In this document: piece by piece, positions 1 to 9,165 of the stretch
How positions within the stretch are numbered: the first letter of the stretch is position 1
Layout of the letters: every line of letters starts with the position of its first letter
NCBI RefSeq assembly: GCF_021502675.1
Contig: NZ_JAKFHA010000004.1
Location: 71,284 to 135,283, forward strand
Source of the DNA: Yinghuangia soli
Lineage (GTDB): Bacteria; Actinomycetota; Actinomycetes; Streptomycetales; Streptomycetaceae
Length of the DNA stretch: 64,000 nt
Direction of reading: 5' to 3'
Position numbers and translations under genes: made by a program
The notes under the pieces: generated by a model
What the model was told of the DNA's origin: nothing
What the model saw: only the letters and a program-made list of their open reading frames with translations
Database searches by the model: none

Positions 1-164
1 CACGGCCCTTCCCGGGGCACCGCAGCCCCACCCGAACCCCCGCCGGGGGCGGGCCCGTCCGACCGGACGCGCCCGCCCCCGCCGCACTTTCCGGCCACTG
101 CCCGCCTTACCGGCCACGCCGCTTCTCTTCACTGCGCGCGACCGGCCCACTAACGTGGCCGACC

Positions 165-968
165 GTGGCGGACGAACAAATCGTGCCGGGGCACGAACAC
201 ACGGGCGCACCTCTTCCCGCACCGCGCGCGGCCGGTGAAGCCGCCCCCTCCGGACCGGCGGGACCCCCAGGCGGCACCGAGCTCATACCCATGGCCAAAG
301 CGGCCCCGCGCGAGCAGCGCCCCGACGTGAAGAACTCCGTCGTCCTCGCGTTCGCCATCGTCATCCTGGCCTTCACCGCCATCAGCGGCGTCGCCATCTG
401 GGCAGCGGCAAGCTTCGAGGGCGGGCAACCCGGCATCACCGCCCCCGCCGACGGCCATCGCGAAGACCCGGTCATCCGGCCCGCCGACCGCACCCGGCCG
501 CCCGCGCCCGAGGAGACCACCGAACCCGTCGGCGAGGCCAAGGCCGGCGAGCCCAAGCCCGCGACCCCCGCCGAAGACCCGCGCACCCCGCAGCCCCAGA
601 CCGGCCGCGGCAACGAGCGCCCCGCGCCCGTCGACTGGACCGCCGTGGCCTACCCCATGGACTGCTCCGGCGCGCCCTTCGAGATCCGCGACGCGCGGCC
701 GCTCGCCCCCGGCAGCGCCACCCACATCGTCCAGGTCCGCTGCGCCGCGGGCGCCGGCGCCGCACCCGACGCCGTCTACGCCTACACCGTCGCGCCCGAC
801 GGAACCGCCGCGCGCGACCGGACACTCCTCGACACCGAGGACGACAAACTCGTGAAATCCCTCGACATCAAGAACGGCCGCGTCACCGCGACCGTGCTCG
901 GCTATTCCACCGAGGACATCCCGCGCTGCTGCCCGGACATCGAGGAGACCCGCGACCTCACTCCGTGA
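165..968 (+). CDS. Single-pass membrane protein of unknown function
   Basis: This 267-residue protein is not recognised as a named family. The GTG start at 165 gives a hydrophilic, Pro/Ala-rich N-terminus of about 60 residues. One hydrophobic helix follows at about residues 62-85. An acidic Pro/Glu-rich linker leads to a C-terminal domain of about 110 residues with four cysteines (one near DCSG, one in VRCAA, a CC pair near the end). The layout predicts a small extracytoplasmic domain on one membrane anchor. It converges on the ferredoxin gene. Function is unknown; reality of the gene is supported by GC-frame bias and the membrane segment. Confidence 0.75.
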   Translation: MADEQIVPGHEHTGAPLPAPRAAGEAAPSGPAGPPGGTELIPMAKAAPREQRPDVKNSVVLAFAIVILAFTAISGVAIWAAASFEGGQPGITAPADGHREDPVIRPADRTRPPAPEETTEPVGEAKAGEPKPATPAEDPRTPQPQTGRGNERPAPVDWTAVAYPMDCSGAPFEIRDARPLAPGSATHIVQVRCAAGAGAAPDAVYAYTVAPDGTAARDRTLLDTEDDKLVKSLDIKNGRVTATVLGYSTEDIPRCCPDIEETRDLTP

Positions 969-972
969 GCGC

Positions 973-995
973 CCGGCGCGAACTCCCCGCGCCGG
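973..995. terminator. Stem-loop between convergent genes
   Basis: An 8-bp perfect stem (CCGGCGCG at 973-980 pairing with 988-995, 7-nt loop) lies between the converging membrane-protein and ferredoxin genes. It is a likely bidirectional terminator, without a T-run. Confidence 0.5.
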
Positions 996-997
996 CC

Positions 998-1285
998 TCA
1001 GGCGGCGTCGGGTCCGTACACCTCGACGCCGTCCCCGACACGCCGCACATGAATGCACTCACCTGGGCATTTGCGTGTGGCGTCGATCACTTCGACCAGC
1101 AGCGGGGCAGGCACCGGCACCGCCGCACCCACCTCGGTGCGCAGCTCGTCGTCGTCGCCCTTCACGTACGCAAGGCCGTCGATGTCGAGCTCGAACACCT
1201 CCCGGGCGAACTGCACACAGATCCCGTCACCGGTGCAAAGATCCTGGTCGATCCACACCTCAAGAGGTTCATTCTCGGTGGACAT
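998..1285 (-). CDS. Single-cluster ferredoxin
   Basis: This is a small cytosolic electron carrier of about 95 residues. The cluster motif C-T-G-D-G-I-C is followed much later by C-P-G-E-C. Asp replaces the usual second cysteine of CxxCxxC, so the protein should carry a [3Fe-4S] cluster or an Asp-ligated [4Fe-4S] cluster, as in many actinobacterial ferredoxins. The ATG at 1285 (MSTENEP) is preferred; an in-frame GTG at 1297 would add four residues. It is divergent from arc, an arrangement I recall from other streptomycetes. The redox partner is not evident here, and no cytochrome P450 is adjacent. Confidence 0.88.
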   Translation of the reverse strand: MSTENEPLEVWIDQDLCTGDGICVQFAREVFELDIDGLAYVKGDDDELRTEVGAAVPVPAPLLVEVIDATRKCPGECIHVRRVGDGVEVYGPDAA

Positions 1286-1508
1286 CAGGCCTCGCACTTC
1301 GCTGTTGCGTACTCAGAACCGACCAAGAGACCCTACCGCCGCCCGCTTCTTGATGTTGTCCGGTGGGTATCTGCACCACACGACAGTGGGGGCAATCGCA
1401 AGGGTGAAGATCGGACACGCCCGGACCGTCTTTTGATCAAGGGGTTTCAACCCCTCCTGCCGCAGGTAGGGTCGGAGACGTCGCAGCTCCCAGGAGGAGG
1501 TGAGGACC

Positions 1509-3275
1509 GTGGCAGCCCACGACGACGACATGAACCGTGGCGGGAGGCCGGCTCGGGGTACGGACGACCTCATGAGCCAGGTGTCCTTTCTTGAGCAGGA
1601 AGTCGCCGTCCTGCGTCGCAAGCTCGCCGACTCGCCGCGTCAGACGAGGATGCTGGAGGAGCGCATTGTCGAGCTCCAGACCAGCCTCGCCGGTCTGACC
1701 ACACAGAACGAGCGGCTTGTTGCGACGCTCCGAGAGGCCCGCGATCAGATCGTGGCCCTCAAGGAGGAGGTGGATCGCCTAGCGCAGCCACCTTCCGGAT
1801 TCGGCGTATTCCTGAACGCAAACGATGACGGCACGGCCGACATCTTCACCGGAGGCCGCAAGCTCCGCGTGAACGTCAGCCCCAACCTCGACCTAGAGGA
1901 TCTGCAGCGTGGCCAGGAGGTCATGCTCAACGAGGCCCTCAACGTGGTCGACGCCATGGAGTTCGAGCGGATCGGCGATGTCGTGATGCTCAAGGAACTC
2001 CTCGAAGACGGCGAACGGGCCCTGGTGATCGGGCACACCGACGAGGAGCGCGTGGTGCGCCTCGCCGAACCGCTGCTCGACGGCCCCCTTCGGGCCGGGG
2101 ACTCCCTGTTGCTCGAACCCCGCTCCGGGTACGTGTACGAACGCGTCCCCAAGAGCGAGGTCGAGGAACTTGTCCTCGAAGAGGTGCCGGACATCGACTA
2201 CACGAAGATCGGCGGTCTGCGAAACCAGATCGAGCTGATCCGCGACGCGGTCGAACTGCCGTACCTCCACCCGGACCTGTTCAAGGAGCACGAACTCCGG
2301 CCACCTAAGGGCATCCTGCTCTACGGGCCCCCCGGATGCGGAAAGACGCTCATCGCCAAGGCCGTCGCCAACTCGCTGGCCAAGAAGGTCGCCGAGGCCA
2401 AGGGCGGCGAGACCGGCAAGAGCTACTTCCTCAACATCAAGGGACCCGAACTCCTCAACAAGTACGTCGGCGAGACCGAGCGGCACATCCGCCTGGTCTT
2501 CCAGCGGGCCCGCGAGAAGGCCAGCGAGGGAACCCCCGTCATCGTCTTCTTCGACGAGATGGACTCGCTCTTCCGCACCCGCGGCTCGGGTGTCAGCTCG
2601 GACGTGGAGAACACCATCGTCCCGCAGCTGCTCTCCGAGATCGACGGCGTCGAGGGCCTGGAGAACGTCATCGTGATCGGCGCCTCCAACCGCGAGGACA
2701 TGATCGACCCGGCCATCCTGCGGCCCGGACGACTCGACGTGAAGATCAAGATCGAGCGCCCGGACGCGGAAGCGGCCAAGGACATCTTCGCCAAGTACCT
2801 GACGGCCAACCTCCCGCTCCACGAGGAGGACCTGAAGGAGCACGGCGACGACAAGGCCACCACCGTCGTCAACATGATCCAGCGCGCCGTCGAGCGCATG
2901 TACTCCGAGAGCGAAGAGAACCGCTTCCTCGAGGTGACGTACGCCAACGGGGACAAGGAGACCTTGTACTTCAAGGACTTCAACTCCGGCGCCATGATCG
3001 AGAACATCGTCGGCCGGGCCAAGAAGATGGCCATCAAGGACTTCCTCGAACTGGGCCACAAGGGCATCCGCGTCTCCCACCTCCTCGCCGCCTGCGTCGA
3101 CGAGTTCAAGGAGAACGAGGACCTGCCCAACACCACCAACCCCGACGACTGGGCGCGGATCTCCGGCAAGAAGGGCGAGCGGATCGTGTACATCCGCACG
3201 CTCGTCACCGGCAAGCAGGGTGCCGACACGGGACGCTCCATCGACACCGTCGCCAACACCGGACAGTACCTGTGA
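1509..3275 (+). CDS. arc: Proteasome-associated AAA+ ATPase Arc (Mpa homologue)
   Basis: This hexameric unfoldase recognises pupylated proteins and threads them into the 20S proteasome. An N-terminal coiled coil (about residues 15-80, the Pup-binding region) precedes OB-type interdomains and one AAA+ module. Walker A (GPPGCGKT) is at about 273-280 and Walker B (VFFDEMD) near 345-351. The C-terminus GQYL has the penultimate tyrosine used to dock on the proteasome alpha ring. The start is GTG at 1509, 8 nt after AGGAGG; an upstream GTG at 1500 overlaps that Shine-Dalgarno. The length of 588 residues is normal. A strong stem-loop separates it from dop. Confidence 0.97.
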   Translation: MAAHDDDMNRGGRPARGTDDLMSQVSFLEQEVAVLRRKLADSPRQTRMLEERIVELQTSLAGLTTQNERLVATLREARDQIVALKEEVDRLAQPPSGFGVFLNANDDGTADIFTGGRKLRVNVSPNLDLEDLQRGQEVMLNEALNVVDAMEFERIGDVVMLKELLEDGERALVIGHTDEERVVRLAEPLLDGPLRAGDSLLLEPRSGYVYERVPKSEVEELVLEEVPDIDYTKIGGLRNQIELIRDAVELPYLHPDLFKEHELRPPKGILLYGPPGCGKTLIAKAVANSLAKKVAEAKGGETGKSYFLNIKGPELLNKYVGETERHIRLVFQRAREKASEGTPVIVFFDEMDSLFRTRGSGVSSDVENTIVPQLLSEIDGVEGLENVIVIGASNREDMIDPAILRPGRLDVKIKIERPDAEAAKDIFAKYLTANLPLHEEDLKEHGDDKATTVVNMIQRAVERMYSESEENRFLEVTYANGDKETLYFKDFNSGAMIENIVGRAKKMAIKDFLELGHKGIRVSHLLAACVDEFKENEDLPNTTNPDDWARISGKKGERIVYIRTLVTGKQGADTGRSIDTVANTGQYL

Positions 3276-3280
3276 CACCA

Positions 3281-3318
3281 GCCGCCGCGGCCCACACACT
3301 GCTGTGGGCCGCGGCGGC
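3281..3318 (+). terminator. Perfect 16-bp stem-loop between arc and dop
   Basis: GCCGCCGCGGCCCACA (3281-3296) pairs perfectly with 3303-3318 around a 6-nt loop, starting 6 nt after the arc stop codon. No T-run follows. It probably separates arc transcription from dop-pup-prcBA. Confidence 0.75.
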
Positions 3319-3400
3319 GTGTCCGGGACCGGACGGCCCGGCGGGAACACCGCCGGCAACAATCCGGGCCGGCCGTATCCACACCGCCTGACAAGCGCAA

Positions 3401-3406
3401 TAGGCT
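3401..3406 (+). promoter_or_regulatory. -10 box (TAGGCT) of a probable leaderless start before dop
   Basis: TAGGCT matches the actinobacterial TANNNT -10 box and ends 6 nt before the ATG at 3413, the spacing expected when transcription starts on the initiation codon. No clear -35 is visible. Confidence 0.45.
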
Positions 3407-3412
3407 CGACAT

Positions 3413-3514
3413 ATGACCAGGGTGTACCCGGCCGGCTACCCGTCGGCCAGCGACACCTCGGCGGCCCACCGCCGAGGCGCAGACGGCCGGGTAAGTGATG
3501 AGGGGGTCGCATGA
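3413..3514 (+). CDS. Possible 33-residue leader peptide coupled to dop
   Basis: A short frame begins at ATG 3413 and ends with TGA at 3512-3514, which overlaps the dop ATG at 3511 (ATGA). No Shine-Dalgarno precedes it, but a TANNNT box sits exactly 6 nt upstream, so it could be translated from a leaderless mRNA and pass ribosomes to dop. The peptide ([10 protein letters not shown]...) has no recognised homologue and could equally be untranslated leader. Confidence 0.3.
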   Translation: MTRVYPAGYPSASDTSAAHRRGADGRVSDEGVA

Positions 3515-5016
3515 CCGTCCAGCGCGTGATGGGCATCGAGACCGAATACGGGATCTCCGTGCCGGGGCACCCCGGCGCCAATGCGATGCTGACGTCGTCT
3601 CAGGTCGTGAACGCGTATGCGGCCGCCATGCAGCGCGCCCGCCGCGCCCGCTGGGACTTCGAAGAAGAGAACCCGCTGCGTGATGCCCGCGGCTTCGACC
3701 TCGCCCGCGAACTCGCCGATGCCAGCCAGCTCACCGACGAAGACGTCGGCCTCGCCAACGTCATCCTCACCAACGGCGCACGGCTCTACGTCGACCACGC
3801 GCACCCCGAGTACTCCGCCCCCGAGACCACCAACCCCCGCGACGCCGTCGTCTGGGACAAGGCCGGCGAGCGCATCATGGCCGAGGCCTCCCGGCGGGCC
3901 GGCGAAGTACCGGGCGGGCAGCAGATCCTGCTCTACAAGAACAACACCGACAACAAGGGCGCGAGCTACGGCTGCCATGAGAACTACCTCATGCAGCGCG
4001 CCACGCCCTTCGCCGACATCGTCCGGCACCTGACCCCGTTCTTCGTCTCCCGCCAGGTCGTCTGCGGCGCAGGCCGCGTCGGCATCGGCCAGGACGGCTC
4101 CGCGCACGGCTTCCAGATCAGCCAGCGCGCCGACTACTTCGAGGTCGAGGTCGGCCTGGAGACGACCCTCAAACGACCGATCATCAACACCCGCGACGAA
4201 CCGCACGCCGACGCCGAGAAGTACCGCCGCCTGCACGTCATCATCGGCGACGCGAACCTCTCCGAGATCTCCACGTACCTCAAGCTCGGCACCACCGCGC
4301 TGGTCCTGTCGATGATCGAGGACCGCTTCATCACCCACGACCTCTCGGTCGACCAGCCGGTCCGCACCCTGCACCAGGTGTCGCACGACCCGACCCTCAA
4401 GCAGCTCGTCACGCTGCGCGGCGGCCGCAAGCTCACCGCGGTCCAACTCCAGATGGAATACCTGGAACTCGCCCGCAAATACGTCGAGGACCGCTTCGGC
4501 ACCGACGTCGACGACATCACCGCCGACGTCCTGGACCGCTGGGAATCCGTCCTCACCCGCCTGGAGACCGACCCCATGTCGCTCTCCCGCGAACTGGACT
4601 GGGTCGCCAAACTCCAGATCCTCGAGGGCTACCGGCAGCGCGACGGCCTCGATTGGGACGCCCCGCGCCTGCACCTCGTCGACCTGCAGTACGCCGACGT
4701 ACGCCCCGACAAGGGCCTCTACAACCGCCTCGAAAACCGGTTCGAGCGGATCGCCGCGGAGCCCGAGGTCCAGCGCGCCGCGCACCTGCCCCCCGAGGAC
4801 ACCCGCGCCTACTTCCGCGGCCGCTGCCTGGAGCAGTACGCGGACGAGGTCGCGGCCGCCTCCTGGGATTCGGTGATCTTCGACGTGCCCGGCCACGACT
4901 CGCTCCAGCGGGTCCCCACCATGGAACCCCTGCGCGGCACGAAAGCGCACGTCAAGGACCTCCTGGACCGCTGCCGGACCGCCGAGGAGCTGGTCGCCGC
5001 CCTGACCGGCGGCTGA
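3511..5016 (+). CDS. dop: Pup deamidase/depupylase Dop
   Basis: Dop converts the C-terminal Gln of Pup to Glu, making it ligatable, and also cleaves Pup from conjugates. It belongs to the glutamine-synthetase-like carboxylate-amine ligase superfamily and is a paralogue of PafA, encoded 7 kb downstream. The N-terminal GIETEYG motif and the nucleophilic Asp in [11 protein letters not shown] (Asp95) are intact. A Dop-specific loop of about 40 residues (residues 43-80) is present that PafA lacks. The length of 501 residues is typical. The start ATG 3511 follows GAGGGGG. The local Pup ends in Gln, so Dop activity is required in this organism. Confidence 0.97.
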   Translation: MTVQRVMGIETEYGISVPGHPGANAMLTSSQVVNAYAAAMQRARRARWDFEEENPLRDARGFDLARELADASQLTDEDVGLANVILTNGARLYVDHAHPEYSAPETTNPRDAVVWDKAGERIMAEASRRAGEVPGGQQILLYKNNTDNKGASYGCHENYLMQRATPFADIVRHLTPFFVSRQVVCGAGRVGIGQDGSAHGFQISQRADYFEVEVGLETTLKRPIINTRDEPHADAEKYRRLHVIIGDANLSEISTYLKLGTTALVLSMIEDRFITHDLSVDQPVRTLHQVSHDPTLKQLVTLRGGRKLTAVQLQMEYLELARKYVEDRFGTDVDDITADVLDRWESVLTRLETDPMSLSRELDWVAKLQILEGYRQRDGLDWDAPRLHLVDLQYADVRPDKGLYNRLENRFERIAAEPEVQRAAHLPPEDTRAYFRGRCLEQYADEVAAASWDSVIFDVPGHDSLQRVPTMEPLRGTKAHVKDLLDRCRTAEELVAALTGG

Positions 5017-5389
5017 CCCCGCCCAGGCCCCGTACGGGCCCTCCAGGCGCCGCGGCGGCCCATGATCATCCGTCGGGGTGAAACACGTGTTCGCGGGCAG
5101 GTGAACCGGCCCGCGGATGGGTGAACCTGACCCGTGTGGGGGAAGAAGCGGGTGGAGGTCCCGGACCACCGACCGTGTCGCCCGCGATGCGCTCGGTGGT
5201 CCCGTGGTCCTCACGGCAAGCCGGCCGTCCGAGCCCAGTGTGACAAAAAGAATTCCCGTGAGCCGGAACAACTGTCGGCCTACGCTTGTAGTGTCTGATC
5301 ACCTGGCCCGGCAGGGCCGTTCGATCGGATCGTCGAGCGGGACGGCATTGTCCTGCACGGGATCGAGACGAAAAGGCGGGGTGAGTCCC
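5017..5389. other. Non-coding stretch between dop and pup
   Basis: These 373 bp hold no convincing gene. An in-frame open stretch upstream of pup is merely the absence of stops. The segment from about 5235 to 5300 is less GC-rich than its surroundings and is the most likely site of a pup promoter, but no clear -35/-10 pair was found. Confidence 0.5.
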
Positions 5390-5605
5390 ATGGCTGCAAA
5401 GGACACCGGTGGACAGGCCCGGGCGAATAAGCGCTCGGAAGAGGTCGAAGAGAATTCCGCCGAGGCCACCGAGGCTTCCGACCTGCAGGAACGCCACGAA
5501 AAGCTGACGGACGACGTCGACGCGGTGCTCGACGAAATCGACGAGGTACTCGAGGAGAACGCTGAGGACTTTGTCCGCGGATTCGTCCAGAAGGGCGGCC
5601 AGTGA
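5390..5605 (+). CDS. pup: Prokaryotic ubiquitin-like protein Pup
   Basis: Pup is the 71-residue, largely disordered tag attached through its C-terminal residue to substrate lysines, marking proteins for the proteasome. The conserved C-terminal half (about residues 38-64) forms the helix that binds Arc's coiled coil. The protein ends in Gly-Gly-Gln, so Dop must deamidate it before PafA can ligate it. The start ATG 5390 has AGGCGGGG about 8 nt upstream. The order dop-pup-prcB-prcA indicates joint expression. Confidence 0.97.
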   Translation: MAAKDTGGQARANKRSEEVEENSAEATEASDLQERHEKLTDDVDAVLDEIDEVLEENAEDFVRGFVQKGGQ

Positions 5606-5629
5606 CCCAAATGCCCGATTCGCTGTCGA

Positions 5630-5644
5630 GCGGGAAATTCCCGC
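5630..5644. repeat. 15-bp palindrome 25 nt downstream of pup
   Basis: GCGGGAA-A-TTCCCGC is a perfect inverted repeat in a locally AT-richer stretch. A second, imperfect GGGAA/TTCCC hairpin lies near 5669-5690. They may protect or end the pup mRNA, or bind a regulator. Confidence 0.4.
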
Positions 5645-5803
5645 CCGGCGAACGGCGTTTGGCGAGTATTTCCCGAGCTTTCGGGGAATTGGTCGGCGGG
5701 CCGCGGTGCTGCTGCCGAAAACACCCGGCGGGCCGCGCTGCGGCCGGTCCGGAAACCGGGGTGATGAATACCCCGGTTCGAATTCGACGCACCTGGATCG
5801 CGC

Positions 5804-6130
5804 ATGCCCCGGGCACGGGGCGAAGAAGTCGAGTGCGCAGCGCAGTGGGAGCGGAAGTACGGCCTCGCCGGGGCTGCGTACCCGGCGCCGGCAGAGGCGT
5901 GGGCACATTGCCGCGCAACATGCCTCGCGGCGCGGGCGGAACACGTCGACTGCGATCACGCAGCGGGTAAAGTCCCAGCCGTACTCTGCTTCATCTGCTT
6001 CAACTGCAATGCCGCACTAGGGCACTTCAAGGATCGTCCCGACGCCCTGCGCCGGGCCGCCGCCTACTTGGAAGGGATCGTGTGGAAGCCAACACGCGTG
6101 GCACCGGGCGTCTACCGGCTGCCTTCCTGA
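5804..6130 (+). CDS. Divergent, possibly inactive endonuclease VII/HNH-family protein
   Basis: The 108-residue product resembles the recombination-endonuclease-VII (His-Me finger) proteins that streptomycetes encode between pup and prcB, mainly at its C-terminus ([33 protein letters not shown]). Against the family motif as I recall it (D-H-x-H-x-T-G-x-V-R-G), it reads [11 protein letters not shown], losing one metal/catalytic His and the RG. A 9-bp duplication appears to insert three residues (LCFICFNCN), and the first zinc pair is CxxxC. The start is uncertain (ATG 5804, no clear Shine-Dalgarno). It overlaps prcB by 49 bp. It may be a decaying gene kept because its 3' end holds the prcB ribosome binding site. 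Confidence 0.55.
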   Translation: MPRARGEEVECAAQWERKYGLAGAAYPAPAEAWAHCRATCLAARAEHVDCDHAAGKVPAVLCFICFNCNAALGHFKDRPDALRRAAAYLEGIVWKPTRVAPGVYRLPS

Positions 6131-6927
6131 CCCCCGGGTCTTCCTCGTTCACCGAGTTCCTGGACGCCTACCAGCCCGAGTTGCTGCCGTCCCGCCGCAC
6201 GCTGCCGGCCACCCCGGTGACCGTCGAGGCGCCGCACGGGACCACGATCGTGGCCGTGACCTTCCCCGGCGGTGTCGTGATGGCGGGCGACCGCCGCGCC
6301 ACCATGGGCAACCTCATCGCGCAGCGGGACATCGAGAAGGTGTTCCCGGCCGACGAGTACAGCTGCGTGGGCATCGCGGGCACCGCCGGCCTCGCGGTGG
6401 AGATGGTCCGGCTGTTCCAGGTGGAGCTGGAGCACTACGAGAAGATCGAGGGCGCCACCATGTCCCTCGAGGGCAAGGCCAACCGCCTGTCGCAGATGAT
6501 CCGCGGCAACCTCGGAATGGCCATGCAGGGGCTCGCGGTGGTGCCGCTGTACGCGGGCTTCGACGTGGGCCTCGGGATCGGGCGGATCTACAACTACGAC
6601 GTCACCGGCGGCCGGTCGGTGGAGCAGGGCTTCACGTCGGTGGGCTCCGGCTCGCTGTTCGCGCGCGGCTCGCTCAAGAAGCTGTACCGCGACGACCTGA
6701 GTGCCGAGGACGCGGTCACCGTGTGCGTGCAGGCGCTGTACGACGCGGCCGACGACGACTCGGCGACCGGCGGCCCGGACGTGTCCCGCAAGATCTACCC
6801 GATCGTGACCGTGGTGACCGAGGACGGCCTCGACCGCTGGAGCGACGAGCGGGTCGGCGGCGTGGTGCAGACCATCCTCGGCGAGCGCCTGATCCGTCCG
6901 AACGGCCCCAACGCCCCTGTGAACTGA
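6082..6927 (+). CDS. prcB: 20S proteasome beta subunit PrcB
   Basis: PrcB is the catalytic subunit of the 20S core particle. A 53-residue propeptide ends in EAPHG and is cleaved autocatalytically to expose the N-terminal nucleophile Thr54 (TTIVAVTF). The GDRRAT segment and the Lys of the catalytic site (EKVFPAD) are present. The length of 281 residues is normal. The GTG start at 6082, preceded by GGAAGGG, lies inside the 3' end of the endonuclease-like gene, implying translational coupling. prcA follows 46 bp downstream. Confidence 0.97.
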   Translation: MEANTRGTGRLPAAFLTPGSSSFTEFLDAYQPELLPSRRTLPATPVTVEAPHGTTIVAVTFPGGVVMAGDRRATMGNLIAQRDIEKVFPADEYSCVGIAGTAGLAVEMVRLFQVELEHYEKIEGATMSLEGKANRLSQMIRGNLGMAMQGLAVVPLYAGFDVGLGIGRIYNYDVTGGRSVEQGFTSVGSGSLFARGSLKKLYRDDLSAEDAVTVCVQALYDAADDDSATGGPDVSRKIYPIVTVVTEDGLDRWSDERVGGVVQTILGERLIRPNGPNAPVN

Positions 6928-6973
6928 ACCTGTCTACGGCCTTCTTGAACCTCTACCGGCAAAGGACTCCACG

Positions 6974-7798
6974 GTGACTACGCCTTTCTATGTGTCGCCG
7001 CAGCAGGCCATGGCGGACCGGGCCGACTACGCCCGCAAGGGCATCGCCCGGGGCCGCAGCGTGGTGGTGCTGACGTATGCGGACGGCATCTTGTTCGTGG
7101 CCGAAAACCCCTCGCGGGCGCTGCACAAGATGAGCGAGATCTACGACCGGATCGCCTTCGCGGCGGTCGGCAAGTACAACGAGTTCGAGAACCTCCGTAT
7201 CGGCGGCGTGCGTTACGCCGACATCCGGGGCTACTCGTACGCCCGGCACGACGTGACGGCGCGCGGTCTGGCGAACGTGTACGCGCAGACGCTCGGCACG
7301 ATCTTCTCCAGCGGCGGGGAGAAGCCGTACGAGGTCGAGCTGATCGTCGCCGAGGTGGGCAGCACCACCGCGGACGACCAGATCTACCGCCTGACGTACG
7401 ACGGTTCGATCGCCGACGAGCACCACTACGTCGCGATGGGCGGCAACGCCGACCAGATCACCGAGCAGCTCAAGCGCACGCACCGCGAGGGGCTGCCGCT
7501 GGACGAGGCGCTGCGGGTGGCGGTCGACGTGCTGGGCCGGGACGGCAGCGGCGAGAAGCGCACGATCACCGCGGCGCAGCTCGAGGTCGCGGTGCTGGAC
7601 CGGACCCGGAGCCAGCAGCGCAAGTTCAAGCGGATCGTGGGTGCGCAGCTCGCCCGGCTGCTCGGCGAAGCGGCGCCGGCTGCGGAGGAGCCGGCGGACA
7701 CCGCGGCCGACGGAGCCGCTGCGGACGGTGCCGGCGAGGCGAACGGTGCGGCGGAGAACGGCTCGACGCCCAAGGCCGAGGGCTCGCCGGAGGAGTAG
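6974..7798 (+). CDS. prcA: 20S proteasome alpha subunit PrcA
   Basis: PrcA forms the outer heptameric rings and gate of the 20S proteasome and is the docking surface for Arc. The N-terminal segment ([22 protein letters not shown]) is the gating and alpha-helix H0 region. The C-terminal 45 residues form an Ala/Glu/Pro-rich, probably disordered tail. The length is 274 residues. The GTG start at 6974 follows AAAGGA. It is the last gene of this proteasome transcript, with a strong terminator at 7831-7863. Confidence 0.97.
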   Translation: MTTPFYVSPQQAMADRADYARKGIARGRSVVVLTYADGILFVAENPSRALHKMSEIYDRIAFAAVGKYNEFENLRIGGVRYADIRGYSYARHDVTARGLANVYAQTLGTIFSSGGEKPYEVELIVAEVGSTTADDQIYRLTYDGSIADEHHYVAMGGNADQITEQLKRTHREGLPLDEALRVAVDVLGRDGSGEKRTITAAQLEVAVLDRTRSQQRKFKRIVGAQLARLLGEAAPAAEEPADTAADGAAADGAGEANGAAENGSTPKAEGSPEE

Positions 7799-7830
7799 CG
7801 GCAAGTCAGCAGCAGTACAGGCCGGACGCC

Positions 7831-7863
7831 ACGGGCGCGCCCCTTTCGAGGGGGCGCGCCCGT
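7831..7863. terminator. Perfect 13-bp stem-loop between prcA and lacI-type gene
   Basis: ACGGGCGCGCCCC (7831-7843) pairs perfectly with 7851-7863 over a 7-nt loop. Placed between convergent genes, it should terminate both. Confidence 0.8.
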
Positions 7864-7882
7864 CCGCATTCACCGCAGCGGG

Positions 7883-8977
7883 TCAGGTGCGCGCGGGCGG
7901 CGGAGCGGTGGAGCCGCGGACGGTCAACTCGGCGGGCAGGGACTGGTCTTGCGGGCGGCGTCCGTCGAGGAGGTCGAGGAGGGCGCTCATGCCGTCCGCG
8001 CCGAGCCGGTGCGCGGGGAGGCGGACGGTGGTGAGTTCAGGGTCCATGACGGTCGCGATGATGAGGTCGTCGAAGCCGGTGACCGAGAGGTCCTCGGGGA
8101 TGCGCAGGCCGCGCTGCCGGGCGGCTTTGTAGGCGCCGGCGGCCAGGACGTCGTCGTCGCAGACAAGTGCGGTGGGCCGGTCGGGGCGGTCGAGCAGGGT
8201 GAGGGCGGCCTCGGCGGCGTCGTGCACGGTGAAGTGCGTGCGGGCCCGGGTGCTGCGGGTGCCGGGCACGCCGGCGAGGGCGGTGCGGAAGGCGTTCTCG
8301 CGGGCGGTGAACGTCCAGCCGTCGATGTGCGGGGTGAGGCGCCCGAAGTCGCGGTGGCCGAGGTCGAGCAGGTGGCCCACGAGGTCGCGCATGCCGGCCG
8401 CGACGTCGACGTTGACCGTCGCCGGGCCGACGCCGGGTTCGCTGTCCAGCATGACCAGCGGGAGTCCGGGCCCTGGGCCGGTGCTGCCGAGGAGTTCGGA
8501 CAGCGTCTCGACCGCGGTGGACGAGGCGAGGACGCCGTCCAGTGCGGTGTGCGCGGCGGCGAAGGGGCTTGCGAAGGGCGCGCGTTCGGTGCCCGCCTCG
8601 ATGCGGGACGGGTAGATGACGACGGAGAAGTCGCGCCGCGCGGCCGCCTCGGACGCGCCGGTGTGCACGGCCCCGAAGAAGGGGTTCGTCAGCGCGGGGA
8701 CGACGAGCAGCACGGTGCGCGTGGTGCCGAGGCGCAGGTGGCGGGCGGCCTGGTTGGGCCGGTAGCCGAGCGCCGCGCTGGCCTCGTTGACGGCGCGCAC
8801 GGTCCGCTCGGAGACGCGGCCGGGCCATTTTCCGGCGTGCACGAGCGAGACCGTGGACTGCGAGACGCCGGCCAGTCTGGCGACGTCCTTGCTGGTCGGG
8901 CGGGTCTCGGGGGTCTTGCCGGGGCGGTGGTCCGCGGGGCCGGCCGGGGGCTCCGCGGGCGAGCCGGTCGGGGGCAC
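7883..8977 (-). CDS. LacI-family transcriptional regulator
   Basis: The N-terminal LacI helix-turn-helix (about residues 29-50, SKDVARLAGVSQSTVS) is followed by the hinge and a periplasmic-binding-protein-like effector domain ending near residue 355. The length of 364 residues includes a Pro-rich N-terminal extension of about 25. The GTG start at 8977 has GAAGGGA upstream. It is divergent from an MFS transporter. The palindromes at 8995-9004 and 9125-9138 in the shared intergenic region are candidate operators, so it probably represses itself and the transporter. The effector is unknown. Confidence 0.92.
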   Translation of the reverse strand: MPPTGSPAEPPAGPADHRPGKTPETRPTSKDVARLAGVSQSTVSLVHAGKWPGRVSERTVRAVNEASAALGYRPNQAARHLRLGTTRTVLLVVPALTNPFFGAVHTGASEAAARRDFSVVIYPSRIEAGTERAPFASPFAAAHTALDGVLASSTAVETLSELLGSTGPGPGLPLVMLDSEPGVGPATVNVDVAAGMRDLVGHLLDLGHRDFGRLTPHIDGWTFTARENAFRTALAGVPGTRSTRARTHFTVHDAAEAALTLLDRPDRPTALVCDDDVLAAGAYKAARQRGLRIPEDLSVTGFDDLIIATVMDPELTTVRLPAHRLGADGMSALLDLLDGRRPQDQSLPAELTVRGSTAPPPART

Positions 8978-8994
8978 GGTGACGGTGTTCCCTT

Positions 8995-9004
8995 CGTACG
9001 TACG
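8995..9004. promoter_or_regulatory. Palindrome near the LacI-type gene start
   Basis: CGTACGTACG is a 10-bp perfect palindrome 18 nt upstream of the regulator's start codon, a candidate autoregulatory operator with the central CG typical of LacI-family sites. Confidence 0.35.
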
Positions 9005-9124
9005 GGCGTCTGATGCCTGCCGCCACCTTAGGACGTCCCGCCGCAGGGGAGGGGGAGGACCCGGCGGCCGGGTGCGCGCGGGCTTGCTCTTTCCGCGGTG
9101 TCTGGTCAGACTGTCGACCAGGAA

Positions 9125-9138
9125 GTCATACGTATGAC
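9125..9138. promoter_or_regulatory. Candidate LacI-family operator upstream of MFS gene
   Basis: GTCATACGTATGAC is a perfect 14-bp palindrome with central CG, 27 nt before the MFS start. It is preceded by a looser inverted repeat, CTGGTC-N8-GACCAG (9102-9121). Confidence 0.5.
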
Positions 9139-9165
9139 GGCAAGGAAATGGCGGCAGGCAGACCG

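Noticed and set aside
5117-5389. In-frame upstream extension of pup giving a 162-residue protein
   Set aside because: Pup is about 65-75 residues with a conserved start region, and the ATG at 5390 has its own Shine-Dalgarno.
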